64,000 nt of DNA from Leguminivora glycinivorella (lineage: Eukaryota > Arthropoda > Insecta > Lepidoptera > Tortricidae): assembly GCF_023078275.1 (NCBI RefSeq), contig NC_062990.1:5719549-5783548 (forward strand), given 5' to 3'. A model generated the notes under the pieces. It made no database searches. It saw only the letters and a list, made by a program, of their open reading frames with translations, and was not told where the DNA came from. The stretch's first letter is position 1; each line of letters starts with the position of its first letter. The position numbers and the translations under genes were made by a program. Below are positions 54,230-64,000 of the stretch, one piece after another.

Positions 54230-54420
54230 AACAAATGCTTCTCTGACTCAGGGCCTAAGCCTAAACGAAATTATAGCGTATTACGCTTATGTAACGTTCA
54301 CATTTCAATATGGAGCTATATTTTGGGGACACTCCACAGATTGAGAAAGAGCATGTGGAACACTATAAAAGCAGTATATGTTATGAAAATCCGAGTCTTA
54401 TGAAGTCTTGTACATAAGCC
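54230..54420 (+). pseudogene. Jockey-type LINE RT thumb-region relic
   Basis: Reads LSLNEIIAYYAYVTFTFQYG then AIFWGHSTD in one frame, followed by shifts. The YYAYV...YG..FWG.STD pattern is a typical block downstream of the RT catalytic motifs in Jockey-like ORF2. It is short and decayed. Confidence 0.55.
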
Positions 54421-54832
54421 ATAAAGAATATAATAAATGAATTATGAATGAAATATTTATAGGTAGTATAGCTAAAGTACTAAAACTAAGCAGTAGCGTC
54501 TTGTAACAAAATTTCCTTGAATTATTTGTTGTTAGTATGTTAATGTATAAGCTAGTTTAAAACGCAAGTTCTAAGTCGACTTTATTTGTCGCTATTTATT
54601 ACGATAATACCAGCATTATATTTTGATATCTCTTCTCTCATACCCTGAAGACTGTTCAGGTGAAAATCTTATTACGAGTGTTCCCAGCTAAAGTAATCTA
54701 TCGGATTTTTTGCCGACACTGGATAATGCATAGATTACTTTCACTCTGAATATTTTTCCAGTTAAGGGTAGGTGCTATTTTAAATCGAATGCGATTATTT
54801 TAGGTACCTTATGTTCAATTATTAAATGTAAT
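54421..54832. other. Unassigned stretch
   Basis: Nothing was recognised. Confidence 0.3.
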
Positions 54833-55278
54833 ATCTGGGCGACCGAGCTTCGCTCGGTTCTATTTTAATATATCATATCACGTCTTTAGATAAAAAAACT
54901 TTTATAAATACAAAAACAAAAAAAAAAGACAAAAAACAAAAATTTAATTTCTGTCCGGGATTCGAAACCCTGACACCTACGATCTATCTGCGTACATTAG
55001 ACCGACCTCGTACGACTGAGCTAAGCGGAATCGATGCGCGCACAGTGAAATTAACGACCATATTTTACGTTTACTACCGCGAAAGAAAAACTCATGAAAA
55101 CTCGAAAATTCGCGTTTTCCGGGATCTAAGGCTACGCTAGATCGATTTTTCACCCCCGAAAACCCCCACATAACAAATTTCGGCGAAATCGTTAGAGCGG
55201 TTTCCGAGATCGTCGGTATATATAAATAAATAAATAAATAATAAATATTCAAGAATTGCTCGTTTAAAAGTATAAGAT
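54833..55278 (-). mobile_element. Composite repeat with hairpin end and tRNA-like module, copy 2
   Basis: Same ends and tRNA-like boxes as 5321-5730, about 95 percent similar by eye. Length differences sit in A-rich and TAAA repeats. Confidence 0.72.
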
Positions 55279-57085
55279 GGTACCCTTTATTTTAGTTCAG
55301 CAATGTCTAATGTGCAAAAAATAAACATCGCATAATTGAGACTTTGAGTTGATGCGTCATTGACTGATGTGATATGCCCTTTCAGTTGTAGCCATTTGGC
55401 TACGGAATTCATTAAATGGTTAAACTAAGGTCTCGTATTGTATCAAATAATTTAAATTAGATTGTCGCTCAAAAAGTCTTTAGGTAGCTGGTATACTTAT
55501 TACATACATAGTAGACATTATAATTATGAACATAGACATAAAATGTGTTTTGTTAAATTAATGGTAACTATAATAAAATAATGAATCAATACGTTACTTG
55601 TATGATAAATGATAAAAGAAAATATTGAATGAAAAACAGAGTAAAGGTCTTTTCCAGAGTCAATATGTTAAGAAAACAGGGTAAAAATTCGCTTTATCGC
55701 ATTTATTTAATAAGTAACGTTTTTTTGTTTATTGTACTTGATTTTTCAAATACTTTTAGGACTTCTTTTCACGTAGAAAGTGAACAATGTTTCCCTGTTT
55801 ATTCTTTTTAAATCAAATTATGAGATAAATAAATGTTTTCAGGAGAGTTTAGTAATTTACATATCTAAAGGCGTTGGAATGCAAGTAATATTAATGTCTT
55901 TATTTAATTACAATTCAAAATATTATACGTCTGTATTCATCCTCTTCAATATAAATGAAACATGAAACCTGTTATAAAAGTAATTACAACTTAACATCCA
56001 CGTTTCATTCGCGAACATATAAAATATTTCCAGCTCAGTGAAAACCCTCATTAACACACATATAAAACTTTACACACACACACAAACACGTACACAACAT
56101 AACTACATATCACTAGTTCTATATCTACCGACTAAGCCGACACCCGCCTCTTACAAAGCAAGCAAAGAAAGGAAAAAGATTTCAGATTCCCTAATTAGTG
56201 TTTATGACAGTTACTTAGCTTTAAATTTTCTTATACGAGTATCATCCCATAATGTATAGACAAACCTCAATTTGTACCTATACGAAATTGTACATGGCAT
56301 TACAATACTGCTACATAGATTATTACAACTCGTATGTAAAGAATAACACGACTTAAAGAGCTCTAATTTGATCCTAAGTAGTAACATTTATTTTGCCTTA
56401 CCGTAATTGTTATTCATTTTACGACTAAACTTCATGTTCAATAGCATAAGCCAACTAAATATTCCAAAGTCTCATCTAAAATTACAGTCGAGTCGTCGCA
56501 AATTGAATTAACTTTGAAACCCCGCACTAAACTTCTAAGCAATCAAAACATTTACTACCCATTCCGCAACTTTAAACCATACGTCGAACTCCACCTTAAG
56601 AACATTGAAACCATAAGTCGAGCTTCCCCTTAAGAGCTCATCTTTAAATCGTTCCTTATTTGAATTTCGCGCCTCACTGGCGTCTTATACCAATCTTCTA
56701 CATAACTAGACAATATAAATTCAACTCTATTTTTCTACTAACAAGATTGAGTTATATTTGAAGAGTCTAGAAGACATTATTGCGTATTAGAACGGAGTGG
56801 GTCTTATGCTTAATTTAGAAGAAAATAAGGCGCAGTGCATGCGTTAAAGTTGATATTGTTTTAATATTTGCGGGATTGTTATATGCCGATTTCTGTTACA
56901 GCCAGAATCTAATTGTGTAAAGACGGCCAAGCACTCTTGGCACCAAAAAGGTGCGAAATTCAAATTTTCTATGAGACGATAAACCTTCGCCCCTACATTT
57001 TCAACGCCTTTTTTTTTTCATTTTAAAATCCTATAGGAATGTAATCCGCTATTTGTACAATTTTATGTCGTGCAATAAAGTTTAA
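55279..57085. other. Unassigned AT-rich stretch
   Basis: No exons or repeat pairs were recognised. ORFs here are short and featureless. Confidence 0.4.
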
Positions 57086-57283
57086 CCCCCTTATTCATAA
57101 ACGTTCTCTAAAGTTATCAAGCCGATAAAGTTCGTTTGTCCTTTTTCGACGTATTGGTGTGACAGAAAGGGACAAACGAACTTTATCGGTTTGAGTTTTG
57201 AATGATTCACGGTTATTTTCATTAGACTTATATTGACTTATATTTATCGGTTTGGTAACTTTAGTGAACGTTTTATGCATAAA
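57086..57283. mobile_element. Palindromic MITE, family P, copy 2, with 49-bp insertion
   Basis: CCCCCTTATTCATAAACGTT ... GTGAACGTTTTATGCATAAA. The right arm is interrupted at 57194-57242 by GTTTTGAATGATTCACGG-containing sequence, with TTTATCGGTTTG on both sides (57182-57193, 57243-57254). Confidence 0.8.
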
Positions 57284-58998
57284 TTTATTTATATATTTAC
57301 CATATATAAATAAATTTTCAATCAATGTTTAAGTGTTATGGCCACAGAACTAAATTTAGATAGAAGAAACAAGTTCATCTATTTGTATAGGGGCCGAGCG
57401 TGTCAAATTTTGTACTGAAGTTGTTTCTTGCCTGTAATTTTAAATATGTCTCAGGCTCTTGATTGTTCATAATTTTTGTGTTGTTGCAATTGAATATCAC
57501 GTAACGAGGTATTTTTTATGTTTTGATTGACTTCAACTTACAAAAATTGACGCCCGAAAGCTGCAAGCTGCGATTAAAGACGGACAACTCAGTGGATTTC
57601 ACTGAGTTCATTTGACACGCTAAGTAGATACGTTTGCTTGATCTATGGTATATATGACATCTGTGGTTATGGCTCCATGTATGTTGTCGATGGTCCGTCA
57701 ACGCCAAGGTTTTAGAAGGCATGCGCTTTAAGAAGACAATAGGCCGGTGAGCCATATATTTTTAAAATTTTCCTCCTTTTATTGACAAGATTTGCTTGAC
57801 CGTCTATAATTTTGAGTTTTACCCTTTTGCCAGTTTGTAAGATTTACTGACGCGTTCTCACAAGTTCATATTCCTCCTCACATCCTCTACATATTCAGTA
57901 CACTCCATATCCTGCAGCCAGCAAGGGGTCCATTTTGTCTATTGCCGATGTTGTAGTTGCCGTGCAGTCGAAGTGCAGTTGGGTTGCTGTCCGTCTGTAG
58001 CAGCCCTAGGAATATTAGGTGCCACATAAAGCATTTTGAAACTCGGATGTAGTAAAATTTATGTCACAATTAAGTCACTAAGCGCTTAGCGGTTTATTTT
58101 AGCGCTGACAAGTCATACGCGCGTCGTTCCCTATTATTAGTGCTTAAGACATGTCTTAGGTCATTATTAAGACATATTATTGAAGCTTTCCTAGTTTAGA
58201 ATAGTCTTCATTTGTTTTAGGGTTCCGCGTATTAAATTTACATATAATCTTTTTCAAGGCTCTTGCCAGAATCGTGCTGCGCTGAAACTATTTCGGACTC
58301 TGTCCTTTCTAAGGTTTCTGCTTGTATAAAGGAATAAATGTATATTTTATTCTATTATAATGGTTTTTATAAATTATATCTTCTGTTCCGAAAATTGTGC
58401 AATCGTCTGAGACGGTAAATAGTGTTAATACATTATGGTTATGGCATGACGTCTGTTGACTCACAGAACACATTATTAGTATTTGACACCCTACGAATCT
58501 TTTTTAATCACACTCTGTATTTATGCAGCTTTTAAAACTAAGTACGAAACTGTGTTTTTTCGACTATTGCTTACTATTATAGATAACATTCTTCTAAATT
58601 TTTGGTCAGCAATGAAATTGAAAGTATTGTCAAAAAGTACGAAATCTGTGGCAACTTTATTCGATTGTGTCATCATACTTCTGATAAGATTACTTTTTCG
58701 TTTACGATTACTGATTTTAAACAAATAAAATATTGCTTAACAGATAAACGGACAAATTATTTAGGTAATAATTTTATCTAATTATCAGTACTGAGGTAAG
58801 ATAAACTTATAGGGACTAGACTACTCATACGTTTGTTTCACCTGAGCAAAGTATACTATGTTTCTTGTACTTCGTATGACTTTATGCTTGTATATCTACT
58901 ATAGGTATGCTTCGATTTATCGACTCATAATTTAAATTGGAACTTAATTAAATCAAATCAATCAAATTTAATATAATGTAAAGGTATGTGGTACACAT
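57284..58998. other. Unassigned AT-rich stretch
   Basis: A retroposon-like AATAAATGTATATTTTATTC tail lies at 58332-58352. Nothing else was recognised. Confidence 0.35.
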
Positions 58999-59000
58999 TA

Positions 59001-59249
59001 CACTGAGAGAAAATACAACCAGTTTTCATGTTCATTCAACAAGTTTTTTGGTTAAAATAGCGCCTACGTGCTCTTTGGTTCAAATAACAAGCTACTTGTC
59101 ATTTGAATCGGCAATATATTTGAATCAACAAGTCGATTTTATAAAAACAACCTGACACATATTGTTTTAAACATACGTTTGGCTGATTCAAACGGATAAA
59201 CCGCAACAAGTCGAACTTGTTAAATTCACAATGCAAATTTCTCTCAGTG
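59001..59249. mobile_element. TA-flanked TIR MITE
   Basis: Ends CACTGAGAGAAAAT and ATTTCTCTCAGTG with TA on both sides (58999-59000, 59250-59251). AACAAG/CTTGTT motifs repeat inside. Tc1/mariner-type by its duplication. Confidence 0.82.
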
Positions 59250-59251
59250 TA

Positions 59252-60136
59252 GGATCGGTTACACCAAACTTTCTGTTACCGAATTTTGCATTCGCAAATT
59301 TTTTTGTTTGGGAATATCCACTTCTGCTGCGTGACGTTGACATGTCTGTTAACATGATACATGAGGGGTCAATTCTCCATACAAACGATTTCGACTATTT
59401 CCTCCCTGGGTTTTGAAGATAGAGCACAGATTATTTTTTATTTGTGTCGGACCGTTTTGATTTTTATGATATTCTTAGTTTGAAAGACGATAGAGCCCAT
59501 CAAAATTTTCCAAAAACGGCCTTATTGATTATGGCGCAAAAAAAGATGTATTCAAAATTGGTAACAATTAGCGAAAAAAACTAACGGTCCGACACAGATC
59601 ATTTACAGTCACATTGCAGCCCTACAGGGTTTCATAGCTGACCAAACAAAATGGAACACCTTGTACTACCTATGGAAGCAATAAAGATTACTGATTTCAT
59701 TGTTGTGTTGTGAGGTGTGCAATGCAGAGTATTGTATTGTATTGTATTGTGATTCAGATTCTCAAATTTAGTTACGATTGATTAAGTTTTGAAGGAGGAA
59801 ACAGTCGAGAGCTTAACCTCGATTTTAAAGATTTTTTCGCAGTATCTTTTAACTGAGTTGTTCTGAATGGACCATTTTTTTTTCGATAAATCTAGAAATT
59901 CCCAAATTCCTTTCCATTTTAGCATTTTCGCTCCTGTAGCGTCTTAGCCGTGGTTGATTTAATGCAACTGTCCCTTATTATTTTAGAACGCCTTTCGAAC
60001 GTAACATTATTATCGTCTCTGTTAAGTTTATGTTTGTTATTGTGACATTTGTATATTATCTAATCTTAGTAACCACGTAGTATATGTAAACTAAACGCTC
60101 TTGACTGCAATTGTATAAAATGTATGTAAATACTTA
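59252..60136. other. Mostly unassigned
   Basis: A retroposon tail GTATTGTATTGTATTGTATT lies at 59731-59752, following a GCAATAAAG signal at 59678. Confidence 0.4.
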
Positions 60137-60275
60137 CCCCTTATCCATAAACGTACTCCAAAGTTATCAAGCCGATAAAGTTCTTTTGTCCTTTTCTATC
60201 ACACCAATACGTCGGAAAGGGACAAACGAACTTTATCGGCGTGATAACTTTGGAGTACGTGTATGAATAAGGGGG
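60137..60275. mobile_element. Palindromic MITE, family P, copy 3
   Basis: CCCCTTATCCATAAACGTAC ... GTACGTGTATGAATAAGGGGG, near-perfect inverted arms around CTATCACACCAATACGTCGG. Confidence 0.85.
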
Positions 60276-60552
60276 TTAGAATGAAAGTCGAATTACTGTG
60301 AAAATATAGTGTATCGGAAACTAAACAAAATAAAACCTTCGATAGATTTGTGGTCCTACTCTTATGTTCCGCCAAACGGTAGTTATATTTTAGCTCCTAC
60401 TTGGCAAATGCTGTGACAGAACAAAGGAATCCCGAGATATATATGTTCTAGTCGTTTTACAGTAACCCGGCTCGGAAAACAACATGTTTACTATACCACA
60501 GAATAATATAACTTTAGTCTTTTGCTATTTCTACAGCCAAGTGCCACAGAAT

Positions 60553-60736
60553 TAATGATGTGCAAGTTGCGGAAATTTTCAAATTTCTTGAAACATTCAC
60601 GAAACTATCACGAAAAATAAAGAGAATTTAAATTTATGAAATGGAAAGTTTCCATCCATATAAAGTGTGGAAAGTTTCGGAAGTTTTCTTATGTGAAAAT
60701 TTCAAAATTTTGGAAACTTTCCGTTGGCACATCAGT
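60553..60736. mobile_element. hAT-like MITE, copy 2
   Basis: TAATGATGTGCAAGTTGCGG ... TTTCCGTTGGCACATCAGTA, as at 42806-42973, with a 20-bp internal expansion. No clean target duplication. Confidence 0.75.
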
Positions 60737-62065
60737 ACACATAACTAGCGTTTTAGACGCTTTGGGGACGCGAGATTTATATAACCTACTTCTTGCCGAC
60801 GATACGCCGTGAAATGGTCACTCGTACGCGACGCATAGACTATTAGGTTTTCCGCCATTGATCATCTTATTGTTTGTACAAACAACACAACTAACCAGAA
60901 AGGTTGAAAATTTCAGTTTCCGATTTAGTTGATTATTTTATAAACTTCAAATAAACTGGTTCAATTCCAGCTCGGGACACTTCCTCCTTGTAACCTTGGT
61001 CAATTTTTCTTTGTAGGTATGTATATGAAATTTACTTCAAGTTTATAGTATAATAATAGTGTGTTGTTTCTAAGAAAATAATTTAATTTGTTCTAAGAGT
61101 GATTATTTAATGCTATTAATTTATTGATTTTATCCTTAGAAACCAGCAATATCGCTTTATGATATTTTAAATGTAAAATAATACTACAAACAGCCATAGA
61201 CAATGCTTGGACATAGACATATGCACATTTGTGTTCTTTTTTCTCTCTTTGTTATGTGTCTAAGAATAAATAAATTTCTTCAATTGTCACACTTCCTTAT
61301 CATGGCGCGACAAATGTGCTAAGTATTAAGAAGGTCAACGACTGGCATATTATGTGATGTTGACACATCACATACGATGACGTATATTGTAATTTTAATA
61401 TGAGTAACTCAACGTAACGTGATATAATGTTGTGAAAGTATTTTTTTGCATTATAATTTTAACCGTTTGTTGATGGGTTAAGCTTAAGAGTTTCACCATC
61501 CCCTTTCTTCCCGGGGATGTCGTAAAAGTCGACTTTGGGATATGGGGTTTAATTGTGTACGCGAGAGCAACCTGTCACTGCAATATCCCCTTAATTGCTA
61601 AAAGTGGCACAGATACTTTAGCAGTTTAGAATAAGTACAGTGTTAGAGAGTTACTTTAATTCAACATTTATGCCAAGCAGGTTACTGTGTCACTAGTGTC
61701 ACTACTGTCTCTCAATATGTTTAGGCCGGTTACGGGGATCCAGCTACATCTCTGACACAGTATAATAAAGAGTACTATCGTACTGTCTCTGACGAGTCCG
61801 ACGACTCATGGTCGCTTGTCTCTTTTTAAACTTTTCACTCCTATATTATGCGCTTATATCCAAATAATGGTTCTATCTTATATTTTCTACTCGTTATTGT
61901 GAACCCCGAAAGTGCACGAAAGTTGATATTGGATTAGTCTCGTCAGTTGACATCTTTCGCGACCAAAGGGTTTTTTATCTTTACATCTCACAAGATAATT
62001 TTATAGCCATTCCCTTTTACTCATTTTTGTATCTGATTAATCATACTATGTTTCTTTGTTTACAG
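60737..62065. other. Intron sequence with retroposon relics
   Basis: SINE family E relic at 60955-61020 (CTGGTTCAATTCCAGCTCGG). Retroposon family C copy in plus orientation at 61470-61625 (TTCCCGGGGATGTCGTAAAA, CAACCTGTCACTGCAATATC). The last 25 bases form a polypyrimidine tract and acceptor. Confidence 0.5.
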
Positions 62066-62179
62066 AGTAATGGCAACAATTATATGGCTGGCGAGCCCCG
62101 CCGCAAGCGGGAGCCGCCGGCGCGGCCGAACCACATTCTCCTGTACACCATCATCAACCCAGCCTATCCTATCACTGTG
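62066..62179 (+). CDS. sm: hnRNP L / smooth homologue, internal exon starting RRM2
   Basis: The exon is 114 bp, exactly 38 codons, phase 0 at both ends. A TTTCTTTGTTTACAG acceptor precedes it and GTGAGT follows. It reads SNGNNYMAGEPRRKRE, PPA, then RPNHILLYTIINPAYPITV. The last block is the first beta strand of the second RNA-recognition motif of hnRNP L proteins (Drosophila smooth), preceded by the basic linker found there. The protein is a nuclear RNA-binding regulator of splicing, with three or four RRMs of which only this piece is here. The next exon should begin with DVL-type sequence and is not in the window. The exon is GC-rich compared with the AT-rich flanks, as expected for coding sequence. 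Confidence 0.85.
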
Positions 62180-62267
62180 GTGAGTTTTCTTATTTATACT
62201 GGATAACATACAAAGTTTGTATGTGTGAGTTATATGATATTCAGGTAATTCAGTAATAGGCGGACGG

Positions 62268-62353
62268 AGTAATATCTGGCGGACGAACACCCGCAAGCGG
62301 GGGTCAAACCACATTCACCTGTATACTATCATCAACACTTTCCTATCATTGTG
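62268..62353 (+). pseudogene. Degenerate tandem copy 2 of the hnRNP L exon
   Basis: AGTAAT, then CGCAAGCGG, AACCACATTCACCTGTATAC, TATCATCAAC and CTATCATTGTG match the real exon in order. The donor GTGAGT is retained at 62354. A deletion removes most of the PPARP-encoding part and a 4-bp loss breaks the frame after NHIHLYTIIN. Stop codons precede it. Confidence 0.75.
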
Positions 62354-62440
62354 GTGAGTCATTTGTACCGCAACTATAATAATTGTATGTGTGGGTTTAC
62401 AGTGTATACCTACTCACATGTTCGTTATGATATACGCACC

Positions 62441-62513
62441 GTAATGGCAAAACAGCTGACGGATGAATCCCCGCGAGCGGGGGTCGAACCGTTTTCTCTT
62501 ATACACTGTCGTG
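62441..62513 (+). pseudogene. Degenerate tandem copy 3 of the exon
   Basis: GTAATGGCAAAACAG, GAATCCCCGCGAGCGGGGGT and AACCGTTTTCTCTTATACAC align with the exon. The donor is lost. Confidence 0.6.
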
Positions 62514-62573
62514 AACTCATTTATACATAGGCACAAGTTATGATATTCAAATATCAACAACCAACAGTTACAT

Positions 62574-62625
62574 TACATGACGACGAACCCCCGCAATCGG
62601 GGGCCTAACCACGTTCTATACTAAT
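62574..62625 (+). pseudogene. Degenerate tandem copy 4 of the exon
   Basis: ACGAACCCCCGCAATCGGGG and CCTAACCACGTTCTATAC align with the middle of the exon only. Confidence 0.5.
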
Positions 62626-63192
62626 GGAAACAACTTATAAATATTCGTATGTCGGTAAAGCTTGCTTCAACGTACTCGTATTTCATTACAAAAGATATTA
62701 TGACGTTAATAAATAATTGTAAAGTAGAAATATGAGGAATCTAATGAGTCTTAACGTACTCGTAGAACTGTAAGTTGTATCAGTTGTATGCCACAACGGA
62801 ATATCACACGTACCCATAAACTGATGTAACCTCGACAGGAATTGTTTCTGCGTAACTTCGTCCAATCACGGGCTTTATTGCGTTCGCGAACTTTGAGGAA
62901 CATTAGCGAAGTAAAGTAATGGGCTCAGGTAGTGTCTCTAATAGTTTTAAGAGCAAATGACTGTCTGCTCGAGTCGAATATTGCTTAGATGTCACGGGGA
63001 CGTGATACTGATTTGTGTGACAAAAGTGATACTTCTACAATTAGAAACGTTGCTTTTGACACTGACTTATCATTAGCATATCGGTGTAATATCCTAGAAG
63101 CATTATTGCCTGATTTTCCTGAATCGGGCATTGAATAAATCTTTTAAAAATAGTGTAAAATTACATAGCTATAATTATAATTAATTATATTT
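62626..63192. other. Unassigned intron sequence
   Basis: Nothing was recognised. Confidence 0.4.
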
Positions 63193-63412
63193 GACGACCG
63201 GTCTGGCTCAGTGACGTGACGACCGGTCTGGCTCAGTCGGTAGTGACCCTGCCTGCTAAGCCGCGGTCCTGGTCCTGGGTTCAAATCCCGGTAAGGGCAT
63301 TTATTTGTGTGATGATATACACAGATATTTGTTCCTGAGTCATGGATGTTTTCTATCTATATAAGTATGTATTTATCTATTTAAGTATGTATATCGTCGC
63401 TTAACACCAATA
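63193..63412 (+). mobile_element. tRNA-derived SINE, family B, with duplicated head
   Basis: GACGACCGGTCTGGCTCAGT appears at 63194 and again 25 bp later. Then GTAGTGACCCTGCCTGCTAA, B box GGGTTCAAATCCCGG, TTTGTGTGATGATATACACA and a TATAAGTATGTATTTATC tail. Confidence 0.85.
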
Positions 63413-64000
63413 GTACAATCTTTGCTTAGTTTGGGGTTGAGTTGATTTATGTAAGGTGTGCCCAATGTCAAATACCGCAATGTAACGAAGCCTCCATTCG
63501 CCTAAGAGAGCCCTCACCGAGTATCATATCCAATACCACTTGATTTACAAATAGGGCTATTAGCGGCTACACTGTAGTGACTATCAATCTCAGCTATCTA
63601 TATTTCCCGTCATATTCAATTTCGGAATCGAGTTTTGTACAAAGCCGGCCACAATTGCCTCCACGCATGCCGTACAAAGCAACACAATCTGTCAGCGAGA
63701 CAATGCAGGCGATCTGTTCGTTTGTCGTGGTTGTATGAGTTGGCGAGTAAGGGTTTCGGAACAACCAGTAATATACTCGTAGTTTTAGAGTCACGCGGAC
63801 CGATCCGTACGTCCAATTTGTATGAAGTTGATGTTGTCGTCCGCGCGGATCCATCCCCTTTACTCTATAACGCTCCCTGAAGTTAATACATATTAGCCCG
63901 GTGATGATCTCTCCGCGCGGTCAGTCTGCGTGACACTAAAACCAGCCTTAGAGATTTGTGACACTCAGGTGGTAAGAAAATCTAAAATTAACAGAGACAG
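63413..64000. other. Unassigned stretch to window end
   Basis: Overlapping ORFs on both strands (63594-63880) have no recognised motif. Confidence 0.35.

Overview
The window is animal nuclear DNA, very probably from a moth or butterfly. It carries several short-element families that I recognise as typical of Lepidoptera: Helitron-like ends with GCCCGCGGCTTCGCTCGC, tRNA-derived SINEs with GACCGGTCTGGC heads, GTCT-microsatellite elements bounded by AACCCCCGAC, and a short TTAGG array. The family names come from memory and were not searched. There are no bacterial operons, CRISPR arrays, rRNA genes or intact tRNA genes. Most of the short ORFs are chance.

Host gene content is minimal. The one convincing host exon is at 62066-62179 (+). 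It is a 38-codon, phase-0 exon with good splice sites, encoding the start of RRM2 of an hnRNP L / Drosophila smooth homologue. The upstream 62 kb is therefore best read as a long, transposon-filled intron or 5' flank of that gene. Three decaying tandem copies of the exon follow it.

Layout. 1-9.6 kb: LINE 3' ends, SINEs and MITEs. 10.58-12.23 kb: a decayed Transib DNA transposon with TIRs, CGGCG target duplications and recognisable transposase. 13.7-19.2 kb: foldback elements, a tandem 378-bp-spaced CpG-rich segment, and a nested pair of PIF/Harbinger-type elements, the inner one carrying a MADF-domain exon. 19.5-27.7 kb: a TIR element with many internal motif copies and a recent approximately 4 kb tandem duplication. 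28-36 kb: nested SINE insertions and an 8-bp-TSD insertion with a THAP first exon. 36-48 kb: sparse sequence plus TIR elements, including a hAT-like one at 44905-46125 invaded by an RTE-like LINE. 48.6-51.5 kb: two young LINE insertions and an approximately 1 kb near-perfect palindrome. 53-60 kb: a hAT-like element splitting a SINE, then AT-rich sequence with MITEs. 62-64 kb: the hnRNP L exon, its degenerate copies and a SINE.

The features are not a pathway. What links them is insertion history. At least eight nested insertions can be ordered from their target duplications, so the locus records activity of Transib, PIF/Harbinger, hAT, mariner-like, Helitron, LINE and SINE families.
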